A DNA stretch of 11,402 nucleotides from assembly GCA_020216575.1 (NCBI GenBank), contig JAIUYC010000033.1:1-11402 (forward strand), read 5' to 3'. The position numbers and the translations under genes were made by a program. Positions 1 through 6,334 of the stretch are shown here, one piece after another (within the stretch, counting starts at the first letter, position 1; every line of letters starts with the position of its first letter). The notes beneath the pieces were generated by a model. The model did not search any database and was not told the DNA's origin. It was given only the letters and a program-made list of their open reading frames with translations. The DNA is from Coleofasciculus sp. S288. Its GTDB lineage: Bacteria; Cyanobacteriota; Cyanobacteriia; Cyanobacteriales; Coleofasciculaceae.

Positions 1-24
1 AAACAACGCATAAGAACAACCGCC

Positions 25-375
25 TCAGACCAGTTCGATAATTGCCATTTCGGAATTATCGCCACGACGCCGCACAGTTCTCAGGATGCGGGTATAGCCA
101 CCATTGCGATCGCCATACCGTTCTTTCACCCCCTCAAACAGGGAGTGAACCAACTGCTTGTCATAAAGATAGCCTAGAGCCTGACGTCGAGACGCTAGGG
201 AGCCATCTTTCGCCAGGGTAATCATTTTTTCCACTTCTGCACGAACAGCTTTCGCTCGCACCTTAGTCGTGGTGATTCGTCCGTGACGAATCAGTTCAGT
301 TGCCAGCGCTCTCATTAAAGCCTTACGTTGGTCAGCTGGCTTTCCAAGTTTTGGCACGCGACACCGATGACGCAT
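25..375 (-). CDS. rplQ: 50S ribosomal protein L17
   Basis: L17 binds 23S rRNA near the exit tunnel and is normally the last gene of the alpha operon. The 116-residue product has [20 protein letters not shown] at the N-terminus, [20 protein letters not shown] (23-42), the ragged central region, and the C-terminal [20 protein letters not shown] (94-113). The ATG at 375 is set by MRHR, with AGGA about 10 nt upstream. It contains a HIP1 octamer (106-113). Between rpoA and this gene lies a hairpin followed by eight Ts in the sense strand, so its expression may be attenuated relative to rpoA. Confidence 0.97.
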   Translation of the reverse strand: MRHRCRVPKLGKPADQRKALMRALATELIRHGRITTTKVRAKAVRAEVEKMITLAKDGSLASRRQALGYLYDKQLVHSLFEGVKERYGDRNGGYTRILRTVRRRGDNSEMAIIELV

Positions 376-399
376 TTTCTTTTCTTCCTAATACACTCC

Positions 400-457
400 A
401 AAAAAAATAATTGGGAATAGGACATTTACTATATTTCGACCCCACTCCCTATTCTCC
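400..457 (-). terminator. Candidate attenuator between rpoA and rplQ
   Basis: In the sense strand GG-A-GAATAGG (457-448 region) can pair with CCTATTCCC (421-413) as a 7+2 bp stem with one bulge and a loop of about 26 nt. It is followed, after five bases, by eight Ts (407-400). The long loop and gap weaken it as an intrinsic terminator; partial attenuation before rplQ is possible. Confidence 0.3.
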
Positions 458-461
458 ATTC
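441..461. repeat. Degenerate heptads after rpoA
   Basis: Three in-phase seven-base units, CCCACTC CCTATTC TCCATTC, end 2 nt from the rpoA stop codon. They belong to the heptad-repeat style seen in other gaps of the window, with a different sequence. Confidence 0.5.
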
Positions 462-463
462 CT

Positions 464-1411
464 TTAGCTTGGTTTTGCGGATTTCTCTTGCGGCAGCGTG
501 ATCCCCAGACGCCGCTGCAAGGCTTCAATTACCTCTTCTGCCGATTTTTGACCAAAGTTTTTGATTTCTAAGAGGTCTTCTTGGCTATAATCTAGCAAGT
601 CGGCTACGGAGTTGATCTGAGCACGCTTGAGGCAGTTGTAAGCCCGCACTGATAGTTGCAATTCTTCAATGGGGATTTGGCTAGTTGGATCTTCATCATC
701 TTTAAATTCCTCTTTCATCGTATCTAGATTGATATCTTTGAGAGGATTGAATAGATCCACTAGAAGGTTGGCAGCTTGACTCAGAGCCTCTTGAGGAGTC
801 AAACTACCATTAGTCCAGATTTCCAAAAGCAGCCGGTCTTTTTCCATCGAACCATCAACGCGAGTCTCCTCGACGCTGTAATTAACCTTAGTTACTGGCA
901 TAAACACGGCATCAATTTGGAGGAAGTCCACCGCCGCTGAGTCGTCACGCCCCCGCTCGACCGAGCGATACCCTTTTCCTTTTTCAATCCGAAACTCCAT
1001 CTCCAGTCTTGCTCCATCTGCCAGAGTGGCAACGTACTGACCGGGATCGACAATTTCCACTTCGGAGGGTAGGTCGAACTGAGCGGCTCTTACGGTTGCA
1101 GGTCCGGTGATCATGACTCGACCGATCTGGGGCGCAGAGGTATAGCTTTTGAGGACGACTTCCTTCATATTCAGCAGAATTTCCAGGACATCCTCTCTGA
1201 TTCCCTCAATTGTGGCAAACTCGTGATTTACCCCAGCAATTCGGACCGCTGTCACCGCTGCACCTTCAAGGTTGGACAACAGAACCCGTCTCAGGGCATT
1301 GCCAACCGTTGTGCCTTGACCGCGTTCAAGAGGCTCCAGGACAAATTTGCTATATTGACTTTGATTCTTTAGTGTTTTCGACTCTACACACTCGATCTGA
1401 AACTGCGCCAC
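464..1411 (-). CDS. rpoA: DNA-directed RNA polymerase subunit alpha, GTG start
   Basis: The alpha subunit dimerises to nucleate RNA polymerase assembly, and its C-terminal domain contacts UP elements and activators. The 315-residue product has an N-terminal domain (about 1-230; EPLERGQGTTVGNALRRVLL at 26-45), an acidic linker (about 232-248) and the C-terminal helix-hairpin-helix domain (RAYNCLKRAQINSVADLLDY at 256-275, then NFGQKSAEEVIEAL). The GTG at 1411 is chosen over a frame extending to 1558: it gives the cyanobacterial MAQFQIECVES start and family length, and GGGAGG lies 7 nt upstream. The 49 extra codons have no alpha-subunit similarity that I recognise. Confidence 0.97.
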   Translation of the reverse strand: MAQFQIECVESKTLKNQSQYSKFVLEPLERGQGTTVGNALRRVLLSNLEGAAVTAVRIAGVNHEFATIEGIREDVLEILLNMKEVVLKSYTSAPQIGRVMITGPATVRAAQFDLPSEVEIVDPGQYVATLADGARLEMEFRIEKGKGYRSVERGRDDSAAVDFLQIDAVFMPVTKVNYSVEETRVDGSMEKDRLLLEIWTNGSLTPQEALSQAANLLVDLFNPLKDINLDTMKEEFKDDEDPTSQIPIEELQLSVRAYNCLKRAQINSVADLLDYSQEDLLEIKNFGQKSAEEVIEALQRRLGITLPQEKSAKPS

Positions 1412-1418
1412 GGAGTAA

Positions 1419-1424
1419 CCTCCC
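1419..1424 (-). promoter_or_regulatory. Ribosome binding site deciding the rpoA start
   Basis: GGGAGG in the sense strand, 7 nt before the GTG at 1411. It is the strongest Shine-Dalgarno near the conserved RpoA N-terminus and rules in favour of the internal GTG over the upstream frame opening. Confidence 0.85.
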
Positions 1425-1442
1425 TTATACGTAAGACCCCCC

Positions 1443-1512
1443 AGAAAGCAGCACTGACGCGCTTTCTTTGTTATTGCCCCTGACAAAAAATTCGGTGCAA
1501 ACTCCAAGTTTG
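1443..1512 (-). other. Two hairpins in the rpoA leader
   Basis: CAAACT/AGTTTG (1498-1503 and 1507-1512) forms a 6-bp stem with a triloop. AGAAAGC/GCTTTCT (1443-1449 and 1461-1467) forms a 7-bp stem with an 11-nt loop, ending about 18 nt before the rpoA ribosome site. They occupy the 186-nt gap where rpsD stands in E. coli. No convincing promoter was seen in this gap. Confidence 0.45.
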
Positions 1513-1581
1513 AAGTATCAGCGGGTTGGTTTGGGGTTAAGCACGTCCCAGCTGACACTTCTCGATATTTTGAACCAATAC

Positions 1582-1597
1582 AGACGCGATCGCGTCT
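1582..1597. repeat. Perfect 16-bp palindrome with HIP1 core after rpsK
   Basis: AGACGCGATCGCGTCT is a perfect palindrome starting directly after the rpsK stop and containing the HIP1 octamer GCGATCGC (1586-1593). Its form resembles the small dispersed GAGACGCGA...TCGCGTCTC repeats recalled from filamentous cyanobacteria; that resemblance is from memory, not from a search. Confidence 0.8.
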
Positions 1598-1990
1598 CTA
1601 CACTCTGCGCCGTTTGGGTGGACGGCAGCCGTTATGGGGAATCGGAGTTACATCTCGAATTAACCTGCTTTCCAACCCTGCCCCTTGAAGTGCCCGAATA
1701 GCAGTTTCTCGACCAGCCCCCGGTCCACTAACCATCACTTCAATTTGACGCATCCCTTGATCCATCGCGCGTCGAGCCGCACTATCAGCAGCCGTCTGAG
1801 CTGCGAAAGGAGTTCCCTTCTTAGCCCCTTTAAAGCCGCTGGAGCCGGCTGAAGCCCAAGAAACAACATCACCTCGAATATCAGCAATGGTGACGATGGT
1901 GTTATTAAATGTGGACTGGATGTATGCTACGCCATTGGGTACGTTACGTTTCTGCTTTTTTGTACCAGTTTTTTTAGTTGGTCGCGCCAT
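1598..1990 (-). CDS. rpsK: 30S ribosomal protein S11
   Basis: S11 is on the 30S platform near the mRNA exit and the Shine-Dalgarno helix. The 130-residue product has [20 protein letters not shown] (22-41), [20 protein letters not shown] (47-66) and the C-terminal signature [20 protein letters not shown] (111-130). The ATG at 1990 is set by MARPTKKTG; the ribosome site is weak. The stop codon TAG is followed at once by a 16-bp perfect palindrome. rpsD, which follows rpsK in E. coli, is absent; a 186-nt gap leads to rpoA instead. Confidence 0.98.
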   Translation of the reverse strand: MARPTKKTGTKKQKRNVPNGVAYIQSTFNNTIVTIADIRGDVVSWASAGSSGFKGAKKGTPFAAQTAADSAARRAMDQGMRQIEVMVSGPGAGRETAIRALQGAGLESRLIRDVTPIPHNGCRPPKRRRV

Positions 1991-2032
1991 TTCGCTCTAG
2001 AAAACTCGTGTGGGTTTGACTGAACAAATTAA

Positions 2033-2416
2033 TTATTTCTTGGCTGGTGGCTTCTTCTTACCAGCAACGGCAACTCGCCGTCCTCTCCGGGTTCGGGCAT
2101 TGGTGCGAGTCCGTTGACCTCTTACTGGCAGTCCCATGCGATGGCGACGCCCGCGATAGGTACCAATGTCAACGAGGCGTTTGATGTTCATTGACTCCAA
2201 ACGCCTCAGGTCTCCTTCAACCTGGTAGTTGCTTTCTACAGTTGCTCTAAGAGCCGCTACTTCGGCATCACTCAGATCCTTAACTCTCGTGTCAGGATTG
2301 ATGCCCGTTGCCTCCAGTATTTGTTTAGACCGGGACAAACCGATTCCATAGATGTAAGTTAGACCAATTTCTACACGCTTGTCGCGAGGAAGGTCTACAC
2401 TGGCGATCCGGGCCAC
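2033..2416 (-). CDS. rpsM: 30S ribosomal protein S13
   Basis: S13 lies in the 30S head and forms bridges to the 50S subunit and the P-site tRNA. The 127-residue product has [20 protein letters not shown] at the N-terminus, the helix-hairpin-helix-like [12 protein letters not shown], and the signature [18 protein letters not shown] (86-103) before a Lys-rich tail ending KKKPPAKK. It starts with GTG (2416-2414), supported by GGGAGA at 2424-2429, 7 nt upstream. It follows rpmJ after 57 nt, in which nothing else is visible. Confidence 0.97.
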   Translation of the reverse strand: MARIASVDLPRDKRVEIGLTYIYGIGLSRSKQILEATGINPDTRVKDLSDAEVAALRATVESNYQVEGDLRRLESMNIKRLVDIGTYRGRRHRMGLPVRGQRTRTNARTRRGRRVAVAGKKKPPAKK

Positions 2417-2473
2417 GCTTGCTTCTCCCTATTCTTGATTTTGTGCTACAAATGATTCTGAAGAGTCTCTAGG

Positions 2474-2587
2474 TTAGCCTTGACGCTGCTTATGCTTGGG
2501 ATTGGAACAAATCACCCTGACTCTACCGTTACGCCGAATGACACGGCATTTTTCACAGATTTTTCGGACGGATGCTCTAACTTTCAT
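2474..2587 (-). CDS. rpmJ: 50S ribosomal protein L36
   Basis: L36 is the smallest large-subunit protein. The 37-residue product begins [19 protein letters not shown] and ends HKQRQG, with the intact zinc-ribbon ligands Cys11, Cys14, Cys27 and His32 (the C+ form). Length is standard. The ATG at 2587 is the only sensible start; no Shine-Dalgarno is evident, and the start codon overlaps the end of a short TGTC/GACA hairpin around seven As in the sense strand. A strong promoter-like sequence lies about 30 nt upstream, so the leader would be only some 20 nt. Confidence 0.96.
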   Translation of the reverse strand: MKVRASVRKICEKCRVIRRNGRVRVICSNPKHKQRQG

Positions 2588-2616
2588 GTCTTTTTTTGAC
2601 ACACTGCAAGCACATT

Positions 2617-2646
2617 ATTATATCACTTTTTAGGGGCGTTTGTCAG
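2617..2646 (-). promoter_or_regulatory. Sigma70-type promoter upstream of rpmJ
   Basis: In the sense strand a -35 CTGACA (2646-2641, five of six matches to TTGACA) is separated by 18 nt from a perfect -10 TATAAT (2622-2617). TG lies one base before the -10, giving an extended -10 (TGATATAAT). The predicted start is near 2610, leaving a leader of about 20 nt before the rpmJ ATG. This is inferred from sequence alone, but the match is much better than anything else seen in the window's gaps. Confidence 0.72.
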
Positions 2647-2655
2647 CCCATATAA

Positions 2656-2698
2656 GTTACAGTTAAATCCTTGAAGAAGGGATAAGCTTTCCTGTAAC
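2656..2698 (-). other. Nested hairpin at the infA 3' end
   Basis: GTTACAG (2656-2662) pairs with CTGTAAC (2692-2698) and encloses ATCCTT (2667-2672) paired with AAGGGAT (2677-2683) with one bulged G and a GAAG loop. It begins 1 nt after the infA stop and has no U-run. It separates infA from the rpmJ promoter. Confidence 0.5.
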
Positions 2699-2699
2699 C

Positions 2700-2924
2700 C
2701 TACTTTTTGCGAAGGCGATACGTGATTCGGCCTTTCGTTAGATCATAGGGAGTCAATTCAACCTTCACCCGATCCCCTGGCAAAATTTTGATGTAATTGC
2801 GGCGGATTTTTCCTGAAATATGGGCAAGGACGTTAAAGCCATTGTCCAAATCAACTCGAAACATGGCATTTGGCAGGGATTCGGTTACCGTGCCTTCCAT
2901 TTCAATTAAATCTTGCTTAGACAA
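2700..2924 (-). CDS. infA: Translation initiation factor IF-1, TTG start
   Basis: IF-1 occupies the ribosomal A site during initiation. The 74-residue product is a single OB/S1-like domain: [21 protein letters not shown] at the N-terminus, [20 protein letters not shown] in the centre and [15 protein letters not shown] at the end. The start is chosen at TTG 2924-2922, which gives the canonical SKQDL N-terminus and family length, and has GAGG (2934-2937) 9 nt upstream. A longer frame from another TTG at 2939 would add five non-conserved residues and would put the ribosome site inside the gene. No ATG is available at the N-terminus. The leader contains a nested hairpin. Confidence 0.95.
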
Positions 2925-2933
2925 GCTGTTTAA

Positions 2934-2937
2934 CCTC
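2934..2937 (-). promoter_or_regulatory. Ribosome binding site deciding the infA TTG start
   Basis: GAGG in the sense strand, 9 nt before the TTG at 2924. It would be inside the gene if the longer TTG frame from 2939 were used, which argues for the shorter 74-residue protein. Confidence 0.65.
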
Positions 2938-2950
2938 AATTTCTTCAGTT

Positions 2951-2992
2951 ACTCTCTCCCATTACCAATCGGTAAATGTTTGTCCAGAGAGT
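2951..2992 (-). other. Nested hairpin in the infA leader
   Basis: ACTCTCT (2951-2957) pairs with AGAGAGT (2986-2992), enclosing TTACC (2962-2966) paired with GGTAA (2971-2975) around a 4-nt loop. It lies between the candidate terminator after adk and the infA ribosome site, about 14 nt upstream of that site. It could be a leader control element or a stabilising structure. Confidence 0.5.
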
Positions 2993-3008
2993 CTTAACAT
3001 ATTTTATC

Positions 3009-3037
3009 AAAAAAGCAATCAAAGCGGCTGAATCGCT
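3009..3037 (-). terminator. Candidate rho-independent terminator after adk
   Basis: In the sense RNA, AGCGAUU (3037-3031) can pair with GAUUGCU (3020-3014) with two G-U wobbles around a 10-nt loop, directly followed by a run of Us (3013-3009). The stem is short and only moderately stable, so partial termination or attenuation is more likely than a complete stop. Confidence 0.35.
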
Positions 3038-3051
3038 CACCCAGCTGTTCG

Positions 3052-3088
3052 GCTCTAGAGCAGGGAGACTTGGATAAGTTGTCTCCCT
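3052..3088 (-). other. Hairpin and palindrome just after adk
   Basis: AGGGAGAC (3062-3069) and GTCTCCCT (3081-3088) form a perfect 8-bp stem with an 11-nt loop, 10 nt after the adk stop. It is adjacent to the 10-bp palindrome GCTCTAGAGC (3052-3061). There is no U-run next to it, so it looks more like a 3'-end stabiliser or processing site than a terminator on its own. Confidence 0.5.
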
Positions 3089-3098
3089 AGGTGATAAG

Positions 3099-3650
3099 TT
3101 AAGAAGCTACGAGCTGTTTTAAGGACTCGGTCACTTCCTCTAAAGAACGATCGCCATTAACTGATTTCAGACTTGATCGCTCGCGGTAAAAATCAATTAA
3201 TGGCGTTGTCTCGCTGTGATAAACTTTCAGCCTCGTGCGAATTGCCTCTTCAGTATCATCAGGCCGTCCTCGTCCTAGCATCCGTTCTACTACCACCTCA
3301 TCTGGGACTTCCAGATTGATGCACTCACACGTTTCGTTCAGTTCTTGCAATAGCTCATCTAAGAAAGCAGCTTGCTTAACAGTACGGGGAAACCCATCCA
3401 TAATCCAACCCTTGTGAGCATCGGGTTGGCTGAGGCGATCGCGTACCAAATCTAGGAGCAACTCATCAGGAACCAACTCTCCCTTACTGATATAGCCTAG
3501 GGCTTTCTCCCCGACAGGTGTTTTAGCTGCTACCGCGTTTCGTAACATTTCACCCGTTGAAATATGAGGAATTCCCAACACCTCTGCCAAAACTTGTGCC
3601 TGAGTCCCCTTTCCTGCCCCTGGAGGCCCTAGTAAGATTAATCTCGTCAT
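3099..3650 (-). CDS. adk: Adenylate kinase (short-LID type)
   Basis: Adenylate kinase interconverts ATP + AMP and 2 ADP in the cytoplasm. The 183-residue product has the P-loop GPPGAGKGT (8-16), the AMP-binding STGEMLR (31-37) and DGFPRT (85-90), and a short LID, GRGRPDDTEEAIRTRL (126-141), without the zinc-binding Cys residues or the long insert of many bacterial enzymes; this matches the short form known from cyanobacteria. The ATG at 3650 is set by MTRLILLGPPGAGKG. No Shine-Dalgarno is visible: the leader is an in-phase heptad array. It sits between secY and infA as in many bacteria. One HIP1 octamer lies at 3435-3442. Confidence 0.97.
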   Translation of the reverse strand: MTRLILLGPPGAGKGTQAQVLAEVLGIPHISTGEMLRNAVAAKTPVGEKALGYISKGELVPDELLLDLVRDRLSQPDAHKGWIMDGFPRTVKQAAFLDELLQELNETCECINLEVPDEVVVERMLGRGRPDDTEEAIRTRLKVYHSETTPLIDFYRERSSLKSVNGDRSLEEVTESLKQLVAS

Positions 3651-3759
3651 TAGTGTGTTATTAGTCCTTAGTCATTGATCCTGAGTCATTAGTCATTCGT
3701 CATTAGTCATTAGTGGCTTATGGTCTAGGGACTGAAGACTAAAGACTAATGACTAGGAA
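3651..3759. repeat. Heptad array with inverted halves, secY-adk gap
   Basis: The whole gap reads as 15 contiguous seven-base units plus 4 nt. Units on the adk side are TCATTAG or close variants (3672-3713 region). Units on the secY side are ATGACTA or AAGACTA (3735-3755), which are the reverse complement of the same unit in another rotation. TAGTCATTAGT (3704-3714) and ACTAATGACTA (3745-3755) are perfect 11-bp inverted copies. No Shine-Dalgarno for adk lies in it. Confidence 0.85.
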
Positions 3760-5100
3760 CTATTGCTTGACCATGCCTTCGTAGCGTTGGGAAATCACAT
3801 AGGTCTGAATTTGCTTAGCCGTGTCAATTGCGACACCCACTAAAATTAGCAAAGATGTAGCTCCCAATCCCCTAAACGTTGTCACGCCAGTGGCGCTTTC
3901 TACCGCAGTTGGCACAACTGCCACCAATCCCAAGAAAATCGCGCCTAAGAACGTCAGCCGATTTAGGACTCGCTCCACATACTCACTCGTCGTCCGTCCG
4001 GGACGAATGCCAGGAATGCTCGCTCCCATCTTCTTCAGATTCTGCGCCATATCCACTGGGTTAATAATCAAGGAAGCATAGAAGTAACTGAAGAATACAA
4101 TCAGCACCAAGTAGACCAAAACATATAACCAGGGAGTTGGTCCATTGGGACTGAGATAAGTGGAAATCTGAACCAGGGTTTGATTGACTGGCGCGAAAAA
4201 TCCATTTTGGGCGCTATTACCTGTGAACTGAGCTAGGGAGGCTGGCAAAATCAACACAGCCGAGGCAAAGATAATCGGCATCACACCACCTTGGTTAAGC
4301 CGCAGCGGCAGGTAATTCGTCCGTTCTCGGTAGAGACGGCGACCCACTTGACGCCTTGCCGTAATAATTGGAATTCGGCGGGTTCCCTCCTGCACAAAGA
4401 CAATTCCAACAATCATGATCAGGAAAACCAAGAGCAGGATCACGACCTTACCCACCGTTTCTCTCCCTCCCGTCTGAGCCAATTCGATGGTTTGCCCTAA
4501 GGTACGGGGCAGAATCGCAACGATATTGACAAAAATCAATAGGGAGGCTCCGTTACCAATTCCCCGTTCGGTAATTAGCTCTGAGAGCCACATAACAAAA
4601 ATGGAGCCAGCCGTTAGCGCTAGCGCCGTTTCGGCAATAAATAGGGAACCTGGAGTGGTTGCATAGCGCTGTACCCACAAAGCAATACCAATACTTTGAG
4701 CCACTCCCCAGCCTAGAGCTACATAGCGGGTAATCTGAGAAATTTTTCTCCGGCCTGCTTCACCTTCATTCTTCTGCAAGTTCTCAAGAGCTGGAATCGC
4801 TGCTGTCAGCAATTGTAGGATGATCGAAGCATTAATATAGGGCAAAATTCCCAGAGCAAAAATCCCTAAAGCGGAAAGACCGCCTCCGGAGAAAATATCC
4901 AAAAATCCAATGACTGGACTATTTTGGATATCTGCTGAAAATCTTTCCCGGTCAATTCCCGGTACGGGTAAGAAGACACCAAAGCGGGCTAAGATCAACA
5001 GACCGATGGTGACAAGCAACCGACCTCTAAGGCCAGCAGCTTGAGCCATCTGCATAAACGTTTCTTGCGCGGTTGGGGTTTTGTCTCGACTGACAACCAT
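3760..5100 (-). CDS. secY: Preprotein translocase subunit SecY
   Basis: SecY forms the channel of the Sec translocon, which exports or inserts proteins across the plasma and thylakoid membranes in cyanobacteria. The 446-residue product has about ten hydrophobic segments, beginning near residues 27-46, with family motifs ITERGIGNGASLLIF (176-190), LNQGGVMPIIFAS (268-280) and PGIRPGRTTSEYVERVLNR (363-381). The cytoplasmic loop with QVGRRLYRER (251-260) lies between predicted TM6 and TM7. The ATG at 5100 is supported by GAGGT 6 nt upstream. The stop TAG leads directly into a 109-nt heptad array before adk. Confidence 0.98.
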   Translation of the reverse strand: MVVSRDKTPTAQETFMQMAQAAGLRGRLLVTIGLLILARFGVFLPVPGIDRERFSADIQNSPVIGFLDIFSGGGLSALGIFALGILPYINASIILQLLTAAIPALENLQKNEGEAGRRKISQITRYVALGWGVAQSIGIALWVQRYATTPGSLFIAETALALTAGSIFVMWLSELITERGIGNGASLLIFVNIVAILPRTLGQTIELAQTGGRETVGKVVILLLVFLIMIVGIVFVQEGTRRIPIITARRQVGRRLYRERTNYLPLRLNQGGVMPIIFASAVLILPASLAQFTGNSAQNGFFAPVNQTLVQISTYLSPNGPTPWLYVLVYLVLIVFFSYFYASLIINPVDMAQNLKKMGASIPGIRPGRTTSEYVERVLNRLTFLGAIFLGLVAVVPTAVESATGVTTFRGLGATSLLILVGVAIDTAKQIQTYVISQRYEGMVKQ

Positions 5101-5163
5101 TGGGCTACCTCTACAGGATGCGGGAGGAAGGCGAGTACGCCTATATTAGGGCAAGAGATGAGT

Positions 5164-5613
5164 CTACGCCTCTACAACTTCACAGCTACCACCAGCCTGT
5201 TCGATTTTCGTGCGGGCTCCAGCCGTGAAGGCAGCAGCTTTGGCGTTGAGTGGCACATTCAACTCCCCATCGCCGAGCAGTTTCAAGGGACCATCATTGG
5301 TTGTGACAATACCAGCCTCCATTAATGAGGTTAAGGTCACTTCTGTATTGGCAGGGAGTGAAGCCAACTTACCCACGTTGATCGTAGTGTAATGTTTGGG
5401 ATTAACGACAGTAAAGTGCTTTAACTTAGGCACACGCCGATACAATGGCATCTGGCCGCCTTCAAACCCCGGTCGCGTACTCCCACCTGATCGTGATTTT
5501 TGACCCCGCATTCCCTTCCCCGCGCTAGCCCCTTGACCGGCAGAGACACCACGACCGAGGCGACGCCGACGCTTTTTAGAGCCTTTTTGAGGCACTGCAT
5601 CATTAATTCTCAT
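5164..5613 (-). CDS. rplO: 50S ribosomal protein L15
   Basis: L15 is a late-assembling 23S rRNA-binding protein. The 149-residue product has the Gly/Arg-rich N-terminal extension ([20 protein letters not shown], 13-32; RGQKSRSGG, 36-44; [14 protein letters not shown], 50-63) and the C-terminal L15e-like domain with LLGDGELN and [17 protein letters not shown]. The ATG at 5613 matches cyanobacterial L15 starts (MRI-). Only a weak purine stretch precedes it. It is followed by secY after 63 nt, the usual bacterial order. Confidence 0.97.
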   Translation of the reverse strand: MRINDAVPQKGSKKRRRRLGRGVSAGQGASAGKGMRGQKSRSGGSTRPGFEGGQMPLYRRVPKLKHFTVVNPKHYTTINVGKLASLPANTEVTLTSLMEAGIVTTNDGPLKLLGDGELNVPLNAKAAAFTAGARTKIEQAGGSCEVVEA

Positions 5614-5640
5614 AATCTTATACTTCGTTGAAAGGTTTGT

Positions 5641-5717
5641 AAGTTGGAAGGTCGAGAGGCTGGAAGGTTGGAAGGTTTAAACCAGTCTTCTAACTTTCAA
5701 CCTGCTAACCTTCAACC
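5641..5717. repeat. Repeat and hairpin region, rpsE-rplO gap
   Basis: GGAAGGTT occurs twice in tandem (5662-5677), and GGTTGGAAGGTT (5666-5677) is an inverted copy, with one bulged base, of AACCTTCAACC (5707-5717). GGTTTAAACC (5674-5683) is a 10-bp palindrome. The 116-nt gap stands where rpmD is found in E. coli and holds no coding remnant that I can see. Confidence 0.65.
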
Positions 5718-5729
5718 AGCAACTCTTCT

Positions 5730-6251
5730 CTAGGCGTAGAGATTCTCGACAGGAACACCACGCTCTTGGGCAACTTCCGAAAACGTGCGCAGAGAGTCAA
5801 GGGCGTTGATCGCAGCTCTGGCATTATTCAAAGGATTATTGGAACCCAGTTGCTTGGCTAAGACGTTACGAACCCCAGCTAACTCCAGCACTGTACGCAC
5901 GGCTCCACCAGCAATTACACCCGTTCCAGGAGCAGCGGGACGCATCATTACTTTTGCCCCAACAGCAGCTCCGTTAGAAGGGTGAGGAATGGAATTTGAC
6001 TTGGTCAGAGGGACATCAATCAACTGCTTCTTGCCATCAGCAACGCCCTTACGAACCGCGCCAATTACATCACCCGCTTTGCCGACGCCAACACCGACTT
6101 GCCCCCGCTCGTTCCCTACGACGACGATTGCCCGGAAGCTTAATTTTTTACCCCCTTTGACAACCTTGCTGACGCGACGGATTTGGATCACCCGCTCTTG
6201 CCATGTAGTTTCTTTCTCTTTGGCGCGATTAGTTTTTCGACGATTTGCCAT
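5730..6251 (-). CDS. rpsE: 30S ribosomal protein S5
   Basis: S5 is near the mRNA entry tunnel and contributes to decoding accuracy and helicase function. The 173-residue product has the S5 N-terminal double-stranded-RNA-like domain at about 20-85 ([20 protein letters not shown] at 45-64) and the C-terminal domain with [20 protein letters not shown] (107-126). The ATG at 6251 is fixed by the cyanobacterial-type MANRRKTNR start. No Shine-Dalgarno is visible; five perfect TTAGTTG units end 6 nt before the start codon. rpmD (L30), which follows rpsE in E. coli, is missing. Confidence 0.98.
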   Translation of the reverse strand: MANRRKTNRAKEKETTWQERVIQIRRVSKVVKGGKKLSFRAIVVVGNERGQVGVGVGKAGDVIGAVRKGVADGKKQLIDVPLTKSNSIPHPSNGAAVGAKVMMRPAAPGTGVIAGGAVRTVLELAGVRNVLAKQLGSNNPLNNARAAINALDSLRTFSEVAQERGVPVENLYA

Positions 6252-6257
6252 AATTTT

Positions 6258-6292
6258 TTAGTTGTTAGTTGTTAGTTGTTAGTTGTTAGTTG
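6258..6292. repeat. Five perfect TTAGTTG heptamers, rplR-rpsE gap
   Basis: Five exact copies of TTAGTTG span 35 bp and end 6 nt from the rpsE ATG. This is a short tandemly repeated repetitive (STRR) type sequence, a class known from filamentous cyanobacteria. Copy number in such perfect arrays is likely to vary between strains. Confidence 0.95.
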
Positions 6293-6334
6293 CCGCTAAC
6301 TTCTGATTGGGGACAGCTAATTCGTGACAAACCA

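Noticed and set aside
1412..1558. N-terminal 49-codon extension of rpoA
   Set aside because: It has no alpha-subunit similarity, precedes a strong ribosome site and GTG at the conserved start, and contains hairpins typical of a leader.
1412..1597. Remnant of rpsD between rpsK and rpoA
   Set aside because: Neither strand of the gap encodes anything resembling S4; the gap is non-coding.
2925..2939. Five-codon extension of infA from an upstream TTG
   Set aside because: The residues are not conserved in IF-1, and the extension would swallow the GAGG ribosome site.
2996..3023. Promoter before infA (TATGTT or TAAAAT as -10)
   Set aside because: No acceptable -35 lies 16-18 nt upstream of either hexamer.
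3651..3759. CRISPR array or direct-repeat cluster
   Set aside because: The units are seven bases with no spacers, unlike CRISPR repeats of 21 to 40 bases with unique spacers.
5101..5163. Promoter or control element before secY
   Set aside because: Only a 4-bp GGCG/CGCC stem and no credible -35/-10 pair were found; the gap looks like a plain spacer with a GAGGT ribosome site.
5421..5603. 60-codon minus-strand frame within rplO
   Set aside because: It is a frame-shifted shadow of the conserved Gly/Arg-rich region of L15.
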